Positions 33,432 to 46,292 are shown, counted from the stretch's first letter. The stretch is DNA of 64,000 bases from Engraulis encrasicolus (GCF_034702125.1 NC_085857.1:56595077-56659076); one strand, 5' to 3'. Program-made: numbers and translations. Notes: generated from the letters alone by a model not told the origin.

Positions 33432-36130
33432 CTTGGAGGGGCGCTTACATAAATTTCAACTGACTACAGTCTTCAACTGTGTGACGCTATGAATGTTTGT
33501 CTGTGGGGGAGGGGTGATTAAACCCCTACACGCACACAAAAGAGCTCGTGGTGTGACAGGTTATCCAGCCTCCGAAGAAGGAGTCATAGTTCACAAGTGT
33601 CCACAAGCACTAATAATAATAATAATAATTAAAAAAACCCGTCTTTTTATTTTATTTAACTGTAGGTAGGCCTATGCAAACTGGATTGGGAGATGGTGAA
33701 TGAAAGACAGAAAAAGTCGAGTTTAAATTCACATGGTGGTCTTGTTTAGGGCTCACGCTTGTGTTATTATCACATGCCCTATCAAATGCCCAATGCTAAA
33801 TAAAACATGCAATTTGCTGACTGTATTTCTACTACTACTAAAACTGGGGGATGGACGAGCACGGAAGCACAAACACAGGCAGACGCTTGGAGGGGCGCTT
33901 ACATAGATGTCAACTAACTACAGTCTTCAACTGTGTGACGGAGTGAATGTTTGTCTGTGGGGGAGGGGGTGATTAAACCCCCACACGCACACAAAAGAGC
34001 TCTCTCTCTCCAACAACACAAGAGGGAGTATTCGCATTGGACGCACTTGTTTAGTCCCTCACAATGTGTAGGGCCTATGCTTGGTTGCCATATTAAAATC
34101 AGGTTTTAAGAAGAGCACACACAATCGAATCGAAAGTAGCCTATAGCCAAATATTTTAATTAAATTCGGGCGGTTGGTTGAATCATTCAAATAGCCTAAT
34201 TAAAAATAGCCTATATAGTAGCCTATAGGCTTACCACCAACAAAAATTATGAAATAATGAAAACAAATTATACTCTGTAGCCGCCTTAACAACAGAAGTA
34301 ATTAGGCCTATTAATGCATTCGTTTGCCAAAAAAATAGGCCTAAGCAAAAAATAAAAAGAAAAGAATTTCACACTTATCTTAACATTTATCATACTGTCA
34401 CAGGTGGGGGGTGCGCGTTTGACAGCGGCACCCCCACTTAATACCAACTACCCCGAGGAGCATTGTACACATCAGGAAACACCAAGACAACAAAGTCATT
34501 TAAATCAAGTATTTATTTTCTATTTGGAGACATAGTTCTGTATGCAGTGTGTGTGTGTGCGCGTGTGTGTGGATGTGTAACCAGTTCTCTGTCCGCCGGG
34601 TCCTTAATGGTCCAATGTCTCTGATCAGCACCTCAAACCTCTCACTCGGTCCGTGCGCATCGTAGCCTCCGACAGGTTGGGCGGGGCCACCTGGCTCGTC
34701 TGGGCACGCGGAGGCGGATCAGCTGGTGGAGATAGGAGAAGGGTAAACAGGCTTCCAGTCTCTGAATTCGTATGAATAATGCACAGGGGGATGCTAACTC
34801 CCATCACCAATTGTGAATAAAATAGGCCTACACAGCACGAGTAACTAAGCTACTTATTTAAAGGAGCACACGCAGCACAGCAACCAACACAGCACACATA
34901 AAACGATGGTGTAGGGGTGGCCATCCTCGCTGCGCAAAAAGTCTTTTCCGATCGTGCATTCGCTGGGTCCGGGAGTGAGAGAGTGAGTGAGTGACAGACA
35001 GAGCGGGCCAGGGGCAGCACACACAGCGGGGAGGAGGCTTCAAGGTGAAGGCTATGGTGACCAGGCGTGGCACTTAACTTCGGTGGTGAGCGTCCTCCAC
35101 CACCAGCTTTCCAACGCAACCTCTTCGTGACTCTGGCCGCAAACCTCGTTCAGGCAATATGCCGTCCGCGCCATTCGTAGTCGTCTGTTGCTTGTGTCGT
35201 CCAAAGGACCGAACGCGTGCCCCATCTTCTCCTGGCCCCATCCGGATACCGGCGTGCAGCTCACCCCCCTCCCAAGGCTGCCCCCCGGCCGCGGTAGTCT
35301 CTCCGACCCTTCTCTCATGCGGTAGCTGTGCGTGTCGTCCTCCTCTGGATCCTCCTCTCCATCTTGCCACCTGCATTCAAAAAGCCCATACCCACCCCGT
35401 ACACCCAATCACCTTTCTCCCTCTTCCCATTGGCACCTACAAACATTTGCAATCAGTGAGAATAACAGTTAGTCCAAGTTTGTCACCCCCGTGACAATAC
35501 GACTGCTGTGTTTTTAAAAAAGAAAAGGCAGTGCACAGCCTTTTGTGACACGTCGTGGTGTGACAGGTTATCCAGCCTCCAAAGAAGCAGTCATAAGTGT
35601 TCACAATCCGTTCCTGGCATGAATGCAGAATAATAAAAACAAAACACCGTCGACTGGCGGTCTTGTTTAGGGCTCACGCGTGTGTTATTATCAAATGCCC
35701 AATGTTACGTGCAACACAATGTCGTCGCCAAATTTAAAATTCGATCTCTCTCATGCTGGCGTTACGGGACACACTTAATTACAATGGTGTTCCTGTCTGA
35801 TTGACTCGGTTTTAATTGTCTTTACCGGTTCAAATTGTAGTAGGTATGCAAACTCTGTATCCTGAGGATACCCGTTCCTGGCTTGAATAGTGCTGAAATA
35901 AGTTAAGGACGGATTGGGAGACGGTGAATGCAAGACAGAAAAAAGTCGAGTTTAAATTCACATTGTGGTCTTGTTTAGGGCTCACACTTGTGTTATTATC
36001 AAATGCCCTATCAAATGCCCAATGCTAAATAAAACATGCAATTTGCTGACTGTATTTCTACTACTACTAAAACTGGGGGACGGGCAAGGACGGAAGCAAA
36101 AACAGACCACAGACACAGGCAGACGCTGCT
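33432..36130. repeat. Cluster of duplicated noncoding blocks
   Basis: One block with GGAGGGGCGCTTACATA … CAGTCTTCAACTGTGTGACG occurs at 33435-33546 and again at 33889-34005. Another (GTCGAGTTTAAATTCACAT … GTCTTGTTTAGGGCTCAC) occurs at about 33695-33885 and 35925-36125. A third (GTGACAGGTTATCCAGCCTC) occurs at 33553 and 35560. All are direct orientation, suggesting tandem duplication before the solo LTR at 34396-35496 inserted. Confidence 0.7.
34396..35496 (-). mobile_element. Solo LTR, 1.1 kb
   Basis: The + strand begins TGTCACAGG and ends CCCGTGACA, with the exact 4-bp duplication ATAC at 34392-34395 and 35497-35500. An AATAAA near the left end on the minus strand suggests minus orientation. 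No internal retroelement region is present. Confidence 0.75.
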
Positions 36131-37041
36131 CTGCAAAAGCGGTGCTATACTGCCCCCCGCATTCCAAATGGCCACAGGGTGTAATGATCACGGTACGCTG
36201 CCGCGGCCCGGCACGGTAATGAGCAGATTGAAGTTACACCATCTGTACAGGGTGCCATGTGACCGTGAGGCAGTAAAAACCGGTGTTCGAACCATGCCAA
36301 AAAAAAAAAAAAAAAATGGGGGGAGTTACGATTGCGCTTGCCTCAAAGTGCGAGTCTCGAAAGCTTGAATTTGGAGAAGTAGGCCTACCATGTGATTTCA
36401 AATTTCAAGTAGGCCTACACTACAAATTACCAGACATTGTTAGTATCAACCTTTAGTAGGCCTATCACGCCATTTCAGCATCATGTCCAAGTGGGAAAGA
36501 ATGTAAACAGCGACAAATAATAAATAAATAAAACCGTTTGGGTGAATCATTCGCTCCAAGCTTTTTAACGGCAAGGTGCAAAGCAGTCGGCTGCATTGTA
36601 AGAGTGCCAGAGATTACCAAATTCAAACGACTGCAAAGCAATCTGTCTGGGCACAGCACCTGTGCGGTCCACACGGCCGTCAGCAGAAAACGAATGAACC
36701 TCCCTTGCAATACGTCCGAGAACATCAGTACACCGTATGTCAAATGGCGCATTTGTCTACTTGTTTCGAGCACCACGTTTCATTGTCATTGCCGCGAGTT
36801 TCTGACAAACCACATAGTTGAGCTGCACAACGTGACACTATCATACATACACAACATGATGAAGCGCCCCCCTCACGTTTGACATCCTCGAGCTGAAGTC
36901 TCATAAGGGGGTAAAGACCGTGAACATAGTGACACACACTTCACAGTGGTGTTGGTGAAAACGAAACGAAGTTGCCTCCCACGGCCCAAACGCAAAATAA
37001 TGCCGAAAATTGAATGCCCCCTCAGTTGTCCTGGCTAGGGC
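36131..37041. other. Gene-free intronic stretch
   Basis: An A-tract of about 18 at 36299 follows GTGTTCGAACCATGCC, which is weakly box-B-like. No further support for a tRNA or SINE. Several short open frames overlap on both strands without recognisable domains. Confidence 0.4.
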
Positions 37042-38490
37042 CATGGCCGTAGCCAGCCATGTGAAGTAGCCGAGGTCCATGATGCGCGCGCAAAGCGCGC
37101 GCCGAAATTTTATTATTAATATAAAATATAAATTAAAAATGAATTCATAAAATAAATAAATATAGGCTACACAGGCCTATATATAGGGCCCTCCTCTATG
37201 AATGTATAGGCCTAAAGTGAAATAGTAAATATGTAGACATGTATAATAATAAATATGTTGTAGTTTTCAGCCAACTCAGCCTATTCCCTTTGAATGGCTA
37301 TGCTTTGGTATCATGCCTCTTTTATTATAAACAGCATCCTCCCAGTCAGTAAAGCCCTTTGTAAGGAAACTAAAGCTTGACCCTGAAGTTGCACAATAAG
37401 CTACATCCTCAGATGGCAAGTTGCTCAGCCATTCATATTTTTCTCCCAATGAAATTACACTTCAGCTGTTTTCCTCCAAAGATACAGGGACAGCTCTGTA
37501 GGGCAAACCACCTATTTTGGAGTAAACTTTTTTCTTCCTAGAGTCGCATCAAACGTTTTTTTTTATTTACTTGTTATAGTTCTTCACAAGCGCAGAGGAC
37601 AAAAGTCTTTCAACGAGAAAGAAAAGTAGCCTATCCTCCGCGCTCCTGAGTCATCTGATGCGTCACGGCTATGCAGACACAGTAGTCACGGGAGCCTCTT
37701 CAGGTGTGGATATTTTACTGCGATTGACTCTGACGAAGACGTGGCAACGTCGATAGTCTTGGCACTTGTCCAAATTAACAGGAAAATATCCACACCTGAA
37801 GATGCTCCGGTGACCTCCTCTGTCAGTGTTTATCACATATGCTTTCCAATTTACAATCAATTACATTTCACGGATATCCTGCTTTTACCTTTATGCAGCA
37901 GCTGATGCAGCAGCCGGCCTTCTTAAAATAATGACTCAAATGGCTTTTTAAGACACCATAGCCTACTTGTTACGCATGAGCTTTATGTAGGCTATACAAC
38001 GGTTGGCTTTCTGTCAGCGGAGATCCCATCAAGCGCGGGCTTTCTGAAAGCGGAGATCTCACCAAGCGCGTGCTTAATGGGCGCGTTCGTGACGGCACAT
38101 TACTGCGCAGGCTGCACACGCACACTTTGCCATTTCAATGCATTTTTTCAACCAGAAAGCATGGTAATTTTGCTTTGCGCAGTGCTCTGTCACGAACGCG
38201 ACCAAACACTTGCGATGTCGGCTGAGTTGCGTTCTCTCCCACGAGTCGCACCACTTGCGATATTAATCAATCTGGTTTACTCTCAAAAACAGAACACAAA
38301 GGCAAAACTAGAACACATAGCTCATGGATGTTAACCACAGTTTGCAAAGGACGCTTCACAAAGGTTTATAGATGTTTTTGTGTGTTTCAGTTGGTCATAT
38401 TTGCCGTTAAAATAATAATAATAATAATAAAAACCTCTCACGATAGGCGAGGTCCGGACCTCGCTAGCCTCAAATGTAACTACGGGCATG
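37042..38490. mobile_element. hAT-type element, 1449 bp
   Basis: The exact 8-bp duplication GCTAGGGC lies at 37034-37041 and 38491-38498. TIRs are CATGGCCGTAG and CTACGGGCATG. Internal GCGCGCGC near 37085 and (AAT)n near 38412. No transposase frame. Confidence 0.82.
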
Positions 38491-38498
38491 GCTAGGGC

Positions 38499-40250
38499 AA
38501 CTGGCGCGTTATCACTGCTTCTTATTCAATGCAGCGGCACTTTCATTGTACTCGCGCTGCACTTGTCTCACAATGCAATCAGCTGCGTGCTCCGGGCCAA
38601 ATAGTCAACTCTCCCACCTTGTGGACACAGAAGGGAACAATTTGAAGAACGCGTTTCAGACGGACGGACAGACATAGCCTACCCTTTTATAGAGATGCTG
38701 GGGCGCATCTAAAACATGGATCCAACGCGCGTAGTAGGAAAATAGAGACTGAAAAGATACAACCAAAAGGCTCTACTCGAAGGCTCCAGCCAACGCTGTT
38801 GAAAGATTGTTTGCCTCTCTCCCTGGCCATCTGAATGAGATGCTTTTATCAAACGTCATACCAAATCTACATTGGCCTATAGGCTAGTTTTGGTATTTAT
38901 GTTTGATCTGGCGACTATTGTTGTTTTACTGTCTTGCTTGAATCGCTCTGTTTGGATTACTTGAAGACTTTCCATGGATTATCCTGCATCGTCTCAGTGC
39001 CGTGAGTAACCTGGAACATAAGTAGGCTAGGCTATATCATCAGAGGTGAGCTTAGTCACTTTTGGCCGCGAGAGACTTGGAAGGCGCTACATTTGCGCCA
39101 CACAACGTGGATTATTGAAATTCTTCTATTGGATAATTTCGTTTGGTAGGCCTATAATTACGGACAGTGTAGTTTTTTTGTGACTCTCGGACTTTTTTTT
39201 TTCAAGGAATATAGGTTAACCGAAATAGTCCCGCCGCCGCGTGGGTTAGGCTACCTATGCTATTGATTTGTGATACGCATGTGGGTGACCTTTATTGAAG
39301 TTGCATGTAATTCTATAGAACAGTCAAAGGAAATTGAAAATAGGCCATGTGATTTTTACAACAGCGACATGACTTGGGTGGTATACCGTACTTTAGCCTA
39401 CTGTTTTGCACCTAGGAAAAGTTTGAGGCGATTTCAGCACCATGGACAGTCACTCCCCAGTCGGGCGAATAGCACCACATTTTAGGCTACGCAGATCATT
39501 TCCCGTTTAGTTTGTGCTGTTTGTAATTTAGGTAGCCTATTGCATTTAGCTGACACGATATTGGCAGTTAATTAAAAATGATTAAAAGCAAGCCCAAAAA
39601 TATGAAGGGACTAGTAAAAAAAAGAAGCCCATGTCGCATAGGCCTAGTCTAGCCTATAGGTCCAAGCAGAATTTGCAACCCTGCATGAATAGCATTTCTA
39701 CTAAAACTAGTTGGTCAAAAGTTACTAAATCATTTGGAAGCTGATACAGTGCCCTGCATGAGAAAAGCCGCACGATTACCGGTAGTTGCGATTTCTATTA
39801 TAGGCCTGCAGGCCACGGCCGTTATATCATTAGTGATCGTCACCTCGCCTATGTAAAATTCCAGGCAAATAAAATTAGAACGTTCACCCATGGCCTCGCC
39901 TGACGTAGTGGCCAGGTTACGGTTAAACCCACATTTGCCACAACAAACAACAAAAATCGTTGTTTAACATCGTTTTTGGAGGGACTTATATATGTGGATC
40001 ATTTATTGAATACAGTGTGTACACATTGATCCAAAGTAGTGGTTAACATGCGATATACACTTTAAGCTAATTAATCATTCAAATCCCGTTTTTTGATGAC
40101 ACATTCGCATGCAGGCAGGCTGACTGGAATAGTTAACCGGTGAGGGAGTTAGACAGTGAAGGAACAACCATCCATTGTGCTGTTTTACATATACTGCGCA
40201 TACTATGTGTCATGTAAGCATAAACAAAAAAGCCTTTCCTACACTTACAG
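38499..40250. other. Gene-free intronic stretch before LRR exon 5
   Basis: No TE ends or coding signals recognised. Rich in the word taggcctac. It ends in a usable acceptor (CTTTCCTACACTTACAG). Confidence 0.4.
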
Positions 40251-40424
40251 GCTTTCTGGGTGTCGCATCTCAGAGAAGGGATGCACATTTTTGGAGACAG
40301 CTCTGACTTCAAACCCCTCCCACCTGGAAAAGCTGGACTTGAGCTACAATCATCCTGGAGAATCAGGACTGAAGCGTTTATCTGCTAGACTGAAGGATCC
40401 TCACTACAAATTGGAGACACTTAA
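40251..40424 (+). CDS. NLRC3-like LRR exon 5 (C-terminal type)
   Basis: 174 bp, phase 2 at both ends; donor CTTAA|GTATGC. It encodes (R)LSGCRISEKGCTFLETALTS, then HLEKLDLSYNHPGESGLKRL and KDPHYKLETLK. The LSYNHPGxSGxKxLSARLxDP signature is that of the last LRR exon before the B30.2/SPRY exon in fish NLRC3-like genes. Here no B30.2 exon follows in the window. If the donor is not used, the frame ends nine codons later at 40449 (YAKTSTA stop). It is separated from LRR exon 4 by 10.6 kb of intron. Confidence 0.9.
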
Positions 40425-41137
40425 GTATGCAAAGACTTCTACTGCATAGATAAAAACCGTGATAACATTGGTGTTCTTCACTTTAAGATAGATTAAATGA
40501 TTATATGTTAAAGATGTGTTTTGTAGCAAATATTATTATACAATTGATGAAATCCTCCCAATCTATCAATTTACACTATATCAATATTGGAACAGCTAAT
40601 CATTGAGATTAGGGATGCAAATTATCGATTCATTCATTAATCATTAGTTTCTCGAAAAAAAACTACTAAATCTAAAAATTTTAATAAAAAATTGAGATAA
40701 AATACCACATTTAAATTAATTCTATTTCAATTCTTTAATCCAAAGGTGATTTAAATATTCCCACTATTCACACCCCTCTTCACACACACTCTTCACATGC
40801 CCATTTCACCTGGGTCTCTTGTCAGTTGAATTGTCGATTAATTGCGATTAATGTTTTTTTATGACATTTTAAAATTGCCCACGCGTAGCGGCAGTTGAGC
40901 CGTCTTCAGGGCATAGTGATACTGACACTGTGTCAGTATCACTATGCCCCGAAGAAGGGTCAACTGCCCTTAATGGACATGTCATAATGATAAAGACGTT
41001 TAGCAAACAAATTATCTTGTTTATCAACCACAAGGCTCCCAAACACGGACGACTAACTTGCAGTTATACCCAAGGCTCATAATTAATTCGACCAGTGGCT
41101 GGTACCTCAGCATTTTGGCATTAAACAAGTGTCCATA
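40425..41137. other. Intron or 3' flank with a strong hairpin
   Basis: It contains a 20-bp perfect inverted repeat with one-base loop at 40909-40949, extended to 24 bp by CTTC/GAAG across one mismatch (40904-40954). Otherwise AT-rich with no coding evidence. Confidence 0.8.
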
Positions 41138-42159
41138 TACAGTGAGTCCAATAAGTATTTGATCCCTTGCTGATTTTGTTGGTTTGCCTACTAACAGGGA
41201 TGGGCAAAGATACAGTTACATGTATTTTCAATACAAATACAAAATACCCAGCAAAAAATGTTACAAATAAGATACAAAATACATAACTGTAACAGTATCT
41301 AATATCGAAATACAATATTTTGTATTTTCAACACAAAAAAATACCCACAAAATACAACAAAAACCATTGTGTACAAAAACTAGCAAATTGACTTACACAA
41401 TGAAATTAAATGAACAATTAAATTCTGAGAAATGAAATGATGGTTAGAAAACAAATAAAAGCTTAAACAAGAAAGAAAGAGGCCCTGCTGTAGGCTAAGT
41501 AAGTATGTATGCCCTTTATCATCCTAGTGGGGAAATTCATGTTGCAGCGATATCGTACATGCATACAACTTGTGCAAAAATACTGACGATGACATACAAA
41601 CACAAGACCAAAAAGTTGAATAATACTATGTAAGGGAGATATACTGCAGGCTGTCATCATAACTAATTTTTCAAACAGCTTCGAATTCCAACGTTGGCTA
41701 TGGGGCCGGTTTATGACGCCTGCAAATGAGAACATCTCTCAACTGGTCACCCTTCACTCTTGACTTAATTTGTCAATTAACATCACTGATTCTTGAGAAA
41801 GCGGCTAAAACATGTCTCTGCAATAAACTGCCAATTCTGTTGAAAATAAACTACATTTTCATGAACAAAATGAATCCAGGTAAAGACACAGGGGTCTGTT
41901 ACATAAATGTACAGTTGTTTGAAATATTTAAGTGTAATTTTATTACTTTTCATGGCTATAAACCTGCCCACACCCTGTAAAAACAGCTGTCCCAAAGACA
42001 GACATCATCATTTCAATTGACTTAAAATGTAAAAATCACTGATATTATTGAATAATATCACCATGATGTGAAAGTCCATATTGAAGTGGTTCTGCAGATA
42101 TGCACATAGTGTGTGTAAAGCAATATTTACTACTATTTTCTGATTGCTCAAAGTGTGTC

Positions 42160-42560
42160 CAGCATATTAGTCACCACCGTCAGATTTTTTTAAAAAGACA
42201 ATAAAATCAGGTATGCGCAAGGTCATTGTCATTACTTAGGACCCCTTTTCAAACCTTTAGATCTACTGAGTACTTCACCATCACTGAAGCTCCTGTAAGT
42301 TTACTAATTTCTCCTCAATTTGATAATTTGTTTGGACACTGGTACTGTCCCAACCATAAACTGTCAACACCGTCGGGGGTTTTAATAGTATTATTGTTAC
42401 ATTAATGTTAATTATATATACTTTTTCAGAAGCGTCATGAAGCCCCTAAGAAACAGAGCGAAAACGAAGTGGCTAATGTGAGCAAAAAATGCACAATATG
42501 TTAAAGAGTGTTTTTTTGTCTCACACCGTCAGATGTCACCACCGTCAGATTTTGTTCCGC
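42160..42560 (+). repeat. CACCACCGTCAGA motif region with two exon-like segments
   Basis: The motif (T)CACCACCGTCAGA or close variants occurs at about 42171, 42366, 42527 and 42536. Between them are two segments with splice-like borders, 42261-42294 and 42430-42477, that share one open frame: (x)STEYFTITEAP then KRHEAPKKQSENEVAN. I do not recognise the peptide. It could be a captured host gene fragment or chance. Confidence 0.3.
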
Positions 42561-42779
42561 TCATCATCTTGTTCCATATTTTACTAAATTGTGCTGGTTA
42601 ATGAAACATTACCAGACATGTTAGTAATAATTGTGACCCAAACTTATACTCCAGCCTCCACTGAGGTGCATTTGGAGGGTTTTTTGTCACAAAACCTGAC
42701 GATGGTGACATCTGATGTAGTTCACAAAAAAGCATGTGTTTTACATGTTTTTGACAAGTTTTAAGAATATGCTTCCAAT

Positions 42780-43030
42780 AAGTATCTACAATTATGTTGA
42801 ATTGTAAAAGTAATTCACTTAAATACAGTAAACTTAATATTTTACTTCTAATTCTGTCTGACGCTGGTGGCAAAACCAAGAAAGAGCCCATTTTATGAAA
42901 AATGTAAAACATGGGGAGCTTGGCCAATACATTCACTGCACAGCCAAGACGTTCATCTATGATAATACACCTCTATATTTTGGATTTGAACAACTTAAAA
43001 CCTGTTTATGCCACATTTTCAATAATCTAG
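42780..43030. repeat. Repeat unit, copy 1 (direct duplicate at 45925-46215)
   Basis: Shared order of words: TGTCTGACG(C/G)TG, ATGGGGAG, TTGGCC, AGCCAAGAC, TCTATGA/TCTACGA and ACCTGTTT. It corresponds to 45925-46215 in the same orientation. A hAT element inserted between them. Confidence 0.6.
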
Positions 43031-43122
43031 GCCTACTTCATGGAGTATCTAACAAATGAAGAAAAACATACTGTGCACACCCAAAAATAAAGTGTTTATG
43101 CTAGATGTCATTGAATTGAGAG

Positions 43123-45585
43123 CAGGGCTTGAAAACGAAATTATTTTTCAAACGTTCCGTTCCGAACGGTTCAGGCAAGTTTCAGTTTAACGTTTTCGTT
43201 CCTGCAATCGTTCCCCCACAAAAATATCGTTCCTGAACCGGTTCGGAACGAAAAATAACGTTCGTTCTTAACGTTCCTGCAGTGTTTAACGGCCATATTA
43301 AGTCTATTTTCGTGGGCTTTATCTTAGAATAGACGTACTCATTATTTCCCCTTGATTTACACAGCTATTCTCAAAAATAATAACACACCCAAAAACACTC
43401 AGATGGGCTATCCATCCTGGCAGATTTAACCGGATGCCTATAATTCTTATCAAAAGTAGCCTATGCCAGCCCAGTAGCGGTGGGTGGATGTTGATTAGGG
43501 AGACACTATGGGGCACCTAAGTCTCCACCCCTTCCGGGCGGCTTCTGGGGCTGGCAACGGAAAAACTTTTGACTGGGCTGTAATGGACTGATCAAAGCTA
43601 TTTTCCGACCCACCTCGCATTTCCCCGTCGATCACACATATGCTGTGCCTCAGAATTAATAACAACCAATGGTGTGCTTGTTGACTTCACTTGGCAAGCG
43701 ATTTTTGAGTTGTGAGTGTGCAAAAACATGTAATTATTTGGACTACACAACAGACGTCGCATGTCCGACGTGCAGCCACTTAAGCCACGGTGCAGCGGTA
43801 GGGTTGGCTGTGCCTCGGTTCACGTCAGATATGCGAGGCGCAAGTGTAGTCTCCAACACAGTTTTGCACAAAAGCTAAAATAACGTTTCTTGCGTGCCGA
43901 GAATGAGTGGTCTTACGACGCAAATCCAAACCTTTCAAATTCACTGTCATCATATGTGAAATCCGGAGCACATGCCAAACGGGATGAGGATTTAGCTTGA
44001 CTCGCTCCATTGACTCGCATTCAAAATTTTGCGAGCTTCTGCCCCATGTATCGGAAGTAGAAGGGCGTGACTTAGGTGCCCCATACAGAATAGCCAGAGA
44101 GTTTTAAAAAATAGCCAGAAGCATAAGAGGTGTCGATAGGCATGGATTTCAGTTCTTGCCTAGCTCTGATGAGGTTTGCAGCAAGTGAAACGTGTAAGTA
44201 AAAGGGACACAGTTTTCTCCACAAAAAAATCCCAAACTGTTTTGAGATGTGCACGATGCAAGGGGTCACTAGTTCTAGAGAAGGGGTTGCATAGTCTGAA
44301 ACCTCGGATATGCTCTCAGATATCGGCTACCAACCATTCCAGTGCAAGTCCATCACCACCAAACCGGAGACCTTTTGTAGCCTAACAGACAAGCGTCACA
44401 AAATAGTAAGAGTTTCCACGTAGTCCATCCCATCAGCCAAGCCCTCTGCACGACAGAAGAGAATAATAACTTAAACAACAAATGCGCTGTCTTTCTCTAT
44501 CCCTGCTTGTTGTCACACGCGACCTACTGTTATTCGTGATGACATTGAGCGGGCCAGCTAACGTCAGCTAGCGTCTGTCCATCTGCCACGAATGACTTTA
44601 TCCCGCATTGACCACAACAACAGATAAATAAGGCGTCCTTGATTACAGCACATAAAACACCAGCTCTCACCTCTCTTCTCTACAACCGACAGTGGGATAC
44701 GCTGTGCACAACAAAAGCACTTCAGTAACTTTACGACAACATAATTTGCCATAACCGCATTGAACATTGAGGCACTCGGCGGTGCCATTACAAGTAGTAA
44801 GCTAAACATGACTTACCCACCAGTTGCCTCTCGAGAGCACTCTGCGAATTAGGTTCATCAAATCGCCTATCCAATTCCTTTGCAAATCATAGACTGTATG
44901 GTCCAAATACTCTGTCCCTGTAGGAATCCCAACACCGATCTCAAGACATGTTCACTTTTGCTCTCCATGGTGTTGTCAATATAAAACTCTGTAGGCGTAC
45001 TGTCCGTGAATGAGACTGAAGAACAGCGCGGGTAAAGTGTCATTTCTCTTACAAAAACTTATTTGATATTGGTGGTCAACAACTTTAGGGCGGGTTTATT
45101 AGAGCCAACTTCCAATCACTACGAGAAAGCCAGGAGAACAGAGACAGTTTAGTTCTAGTTTCCTATCAAAATCTCTGAGGAGAAGCACATCCTAAAATGT
45201 ACCCAGGAAGTTTCTCCATACAATGCACAGTCGCACTCTGATTGGCCAATGCTCCTCAATATTTTATCAATCGGCGGCAAGAGCTCAGGTGAAGCAAAAT
45301 GCTGTTGCTGTATGCATGTTTCCCCTCATACACGTCAGTAGCCGAACTAAAAGACTGCTCGTCGCCATGGTTACTCCTCAAACAAAATCGTGCACTTATA
45401 TGAAATATAGAGAACGAAATAAAAACCGTTATTAACCGGTTTGTGGATTTCAGAATAACGTTTTTGTTCCGGAACACTTGAAGACCATTTCGTTTTCGTT
45501 TCCGTTTCCGTTCCTTGTAAAATTCCATAAAATTTCGTTCGTTTTCGGTTTTCGTTTTCGTTCCTTGAACCGGTTCGGAGCCCTG
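43123..45585. mobile_element. hAT-type element, 2463 bp, nested in the 6.8-kb hAT
   Basis: TIRs are CAGGGCTTGAAAACGAAA and GGTTCGGAGCCCTG. The 8-bp duplication ATTGAGAG/CTTGAGAG differs at one base. Both subterminal regions are packed with TTCGTT/AACGAA words (CGTTCCGTTCC, CGTTTCCGTTTCCG), likely transposase-binding repeats. Contains the MITE 43509-44083. Confidence 0.83.
43509..44083. mobile_element. TA-flanked MITE, 575 bp
   Basis: TA at 43507-43508 and 44084-44085; TIRs TGGGGCACCTAAGTC and GACTTAGGTGCCCCA. Consistent with a Tc1/mariner-type MITE, fourth level of nesting. Confidence 0.8.
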
Positions 45586-45924
45586 CTTGAGAGGGCTATT
45601 TATTTTGCTAAATGTAGGTAATAATTAGGTCACTTTCACCACCTTCAGATTACTGTCACCACCGTCAGTTCTTAAGTCACCACCGTAAGAAGGAGTTTTG
45701 GACATTTTAAATTAATGTGCTTACAAAATTTTCCTTTGGAGTTTTTGAAATATTAAAGTAATAGCAAATCTAAGCCTACACGAATATTTTTGAAATAATA
45801 AAAAAATGTTTGTTCTATTTAGACGTTAAGTAAGCATTGTCTGACAGCACATATTTTTAAATTAGAACACATGAAGCAGTATTAAAATAGAATGAAAGTG
45901 AATTTTCAACATTTAAAGACGTAT

Positions 45925-46215
45925 GTGTAAACCAAAAAACACACACAATCACTTAAAAACTCCAGATACATATGCAACCAAATCAATACACTTTTTATTG
46001 CTTTTAATTGTGTCTGACGGTGTTGACAAAAAACAAGGTATGATTGGAGAAAAACCTGATTTCTGAAAAAAATGGAAAATGGGGAGATTGGCCTTGTGCA
46101 TTTCTGAAAAGCCAAGACCTTTGTCTACGAGGATATACCATATTATTTTGTAATTCACTTCATTTTTTTCTTTCAAGATTACAACCTGTTTTAGCCACTT
46201 TCTCAAGAATCAGTG
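45925..46215. repeat. Repeat unit, copy 2
   Basis: Paralogous with 42780-43030, same orientation. It follows a run of CACCACC(T/G)TCAG motifs at about 45635-45690. Confidence 0.6.
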
Positions 46216-46292
46216 ACATGTCAGTGCCATAAGAATAGCAATCATTTCTTTAACAAAGTAGAGATACAAGTGCTTTAAAAAAAAGTGTACTA

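Noticed and set aside
34850..35494. Overlapping frames of about 100 codons on both strands
   Set aside because: They lie inside the solo LTR at 34396-35496; GC-rich sequence leaves frames open by chance.
36260..36316. tRNA retropseudogene (GTTCGAACC followed by an A-tract)
   Set aside because: Only the box-B-like word fits; no box A at the right distance and no flanking duplication found.
40904..40954. miRNA precursor
   Set aside because: One-base loop and perfect 20-bp arms are not compatible with a typical pre-miRNA.
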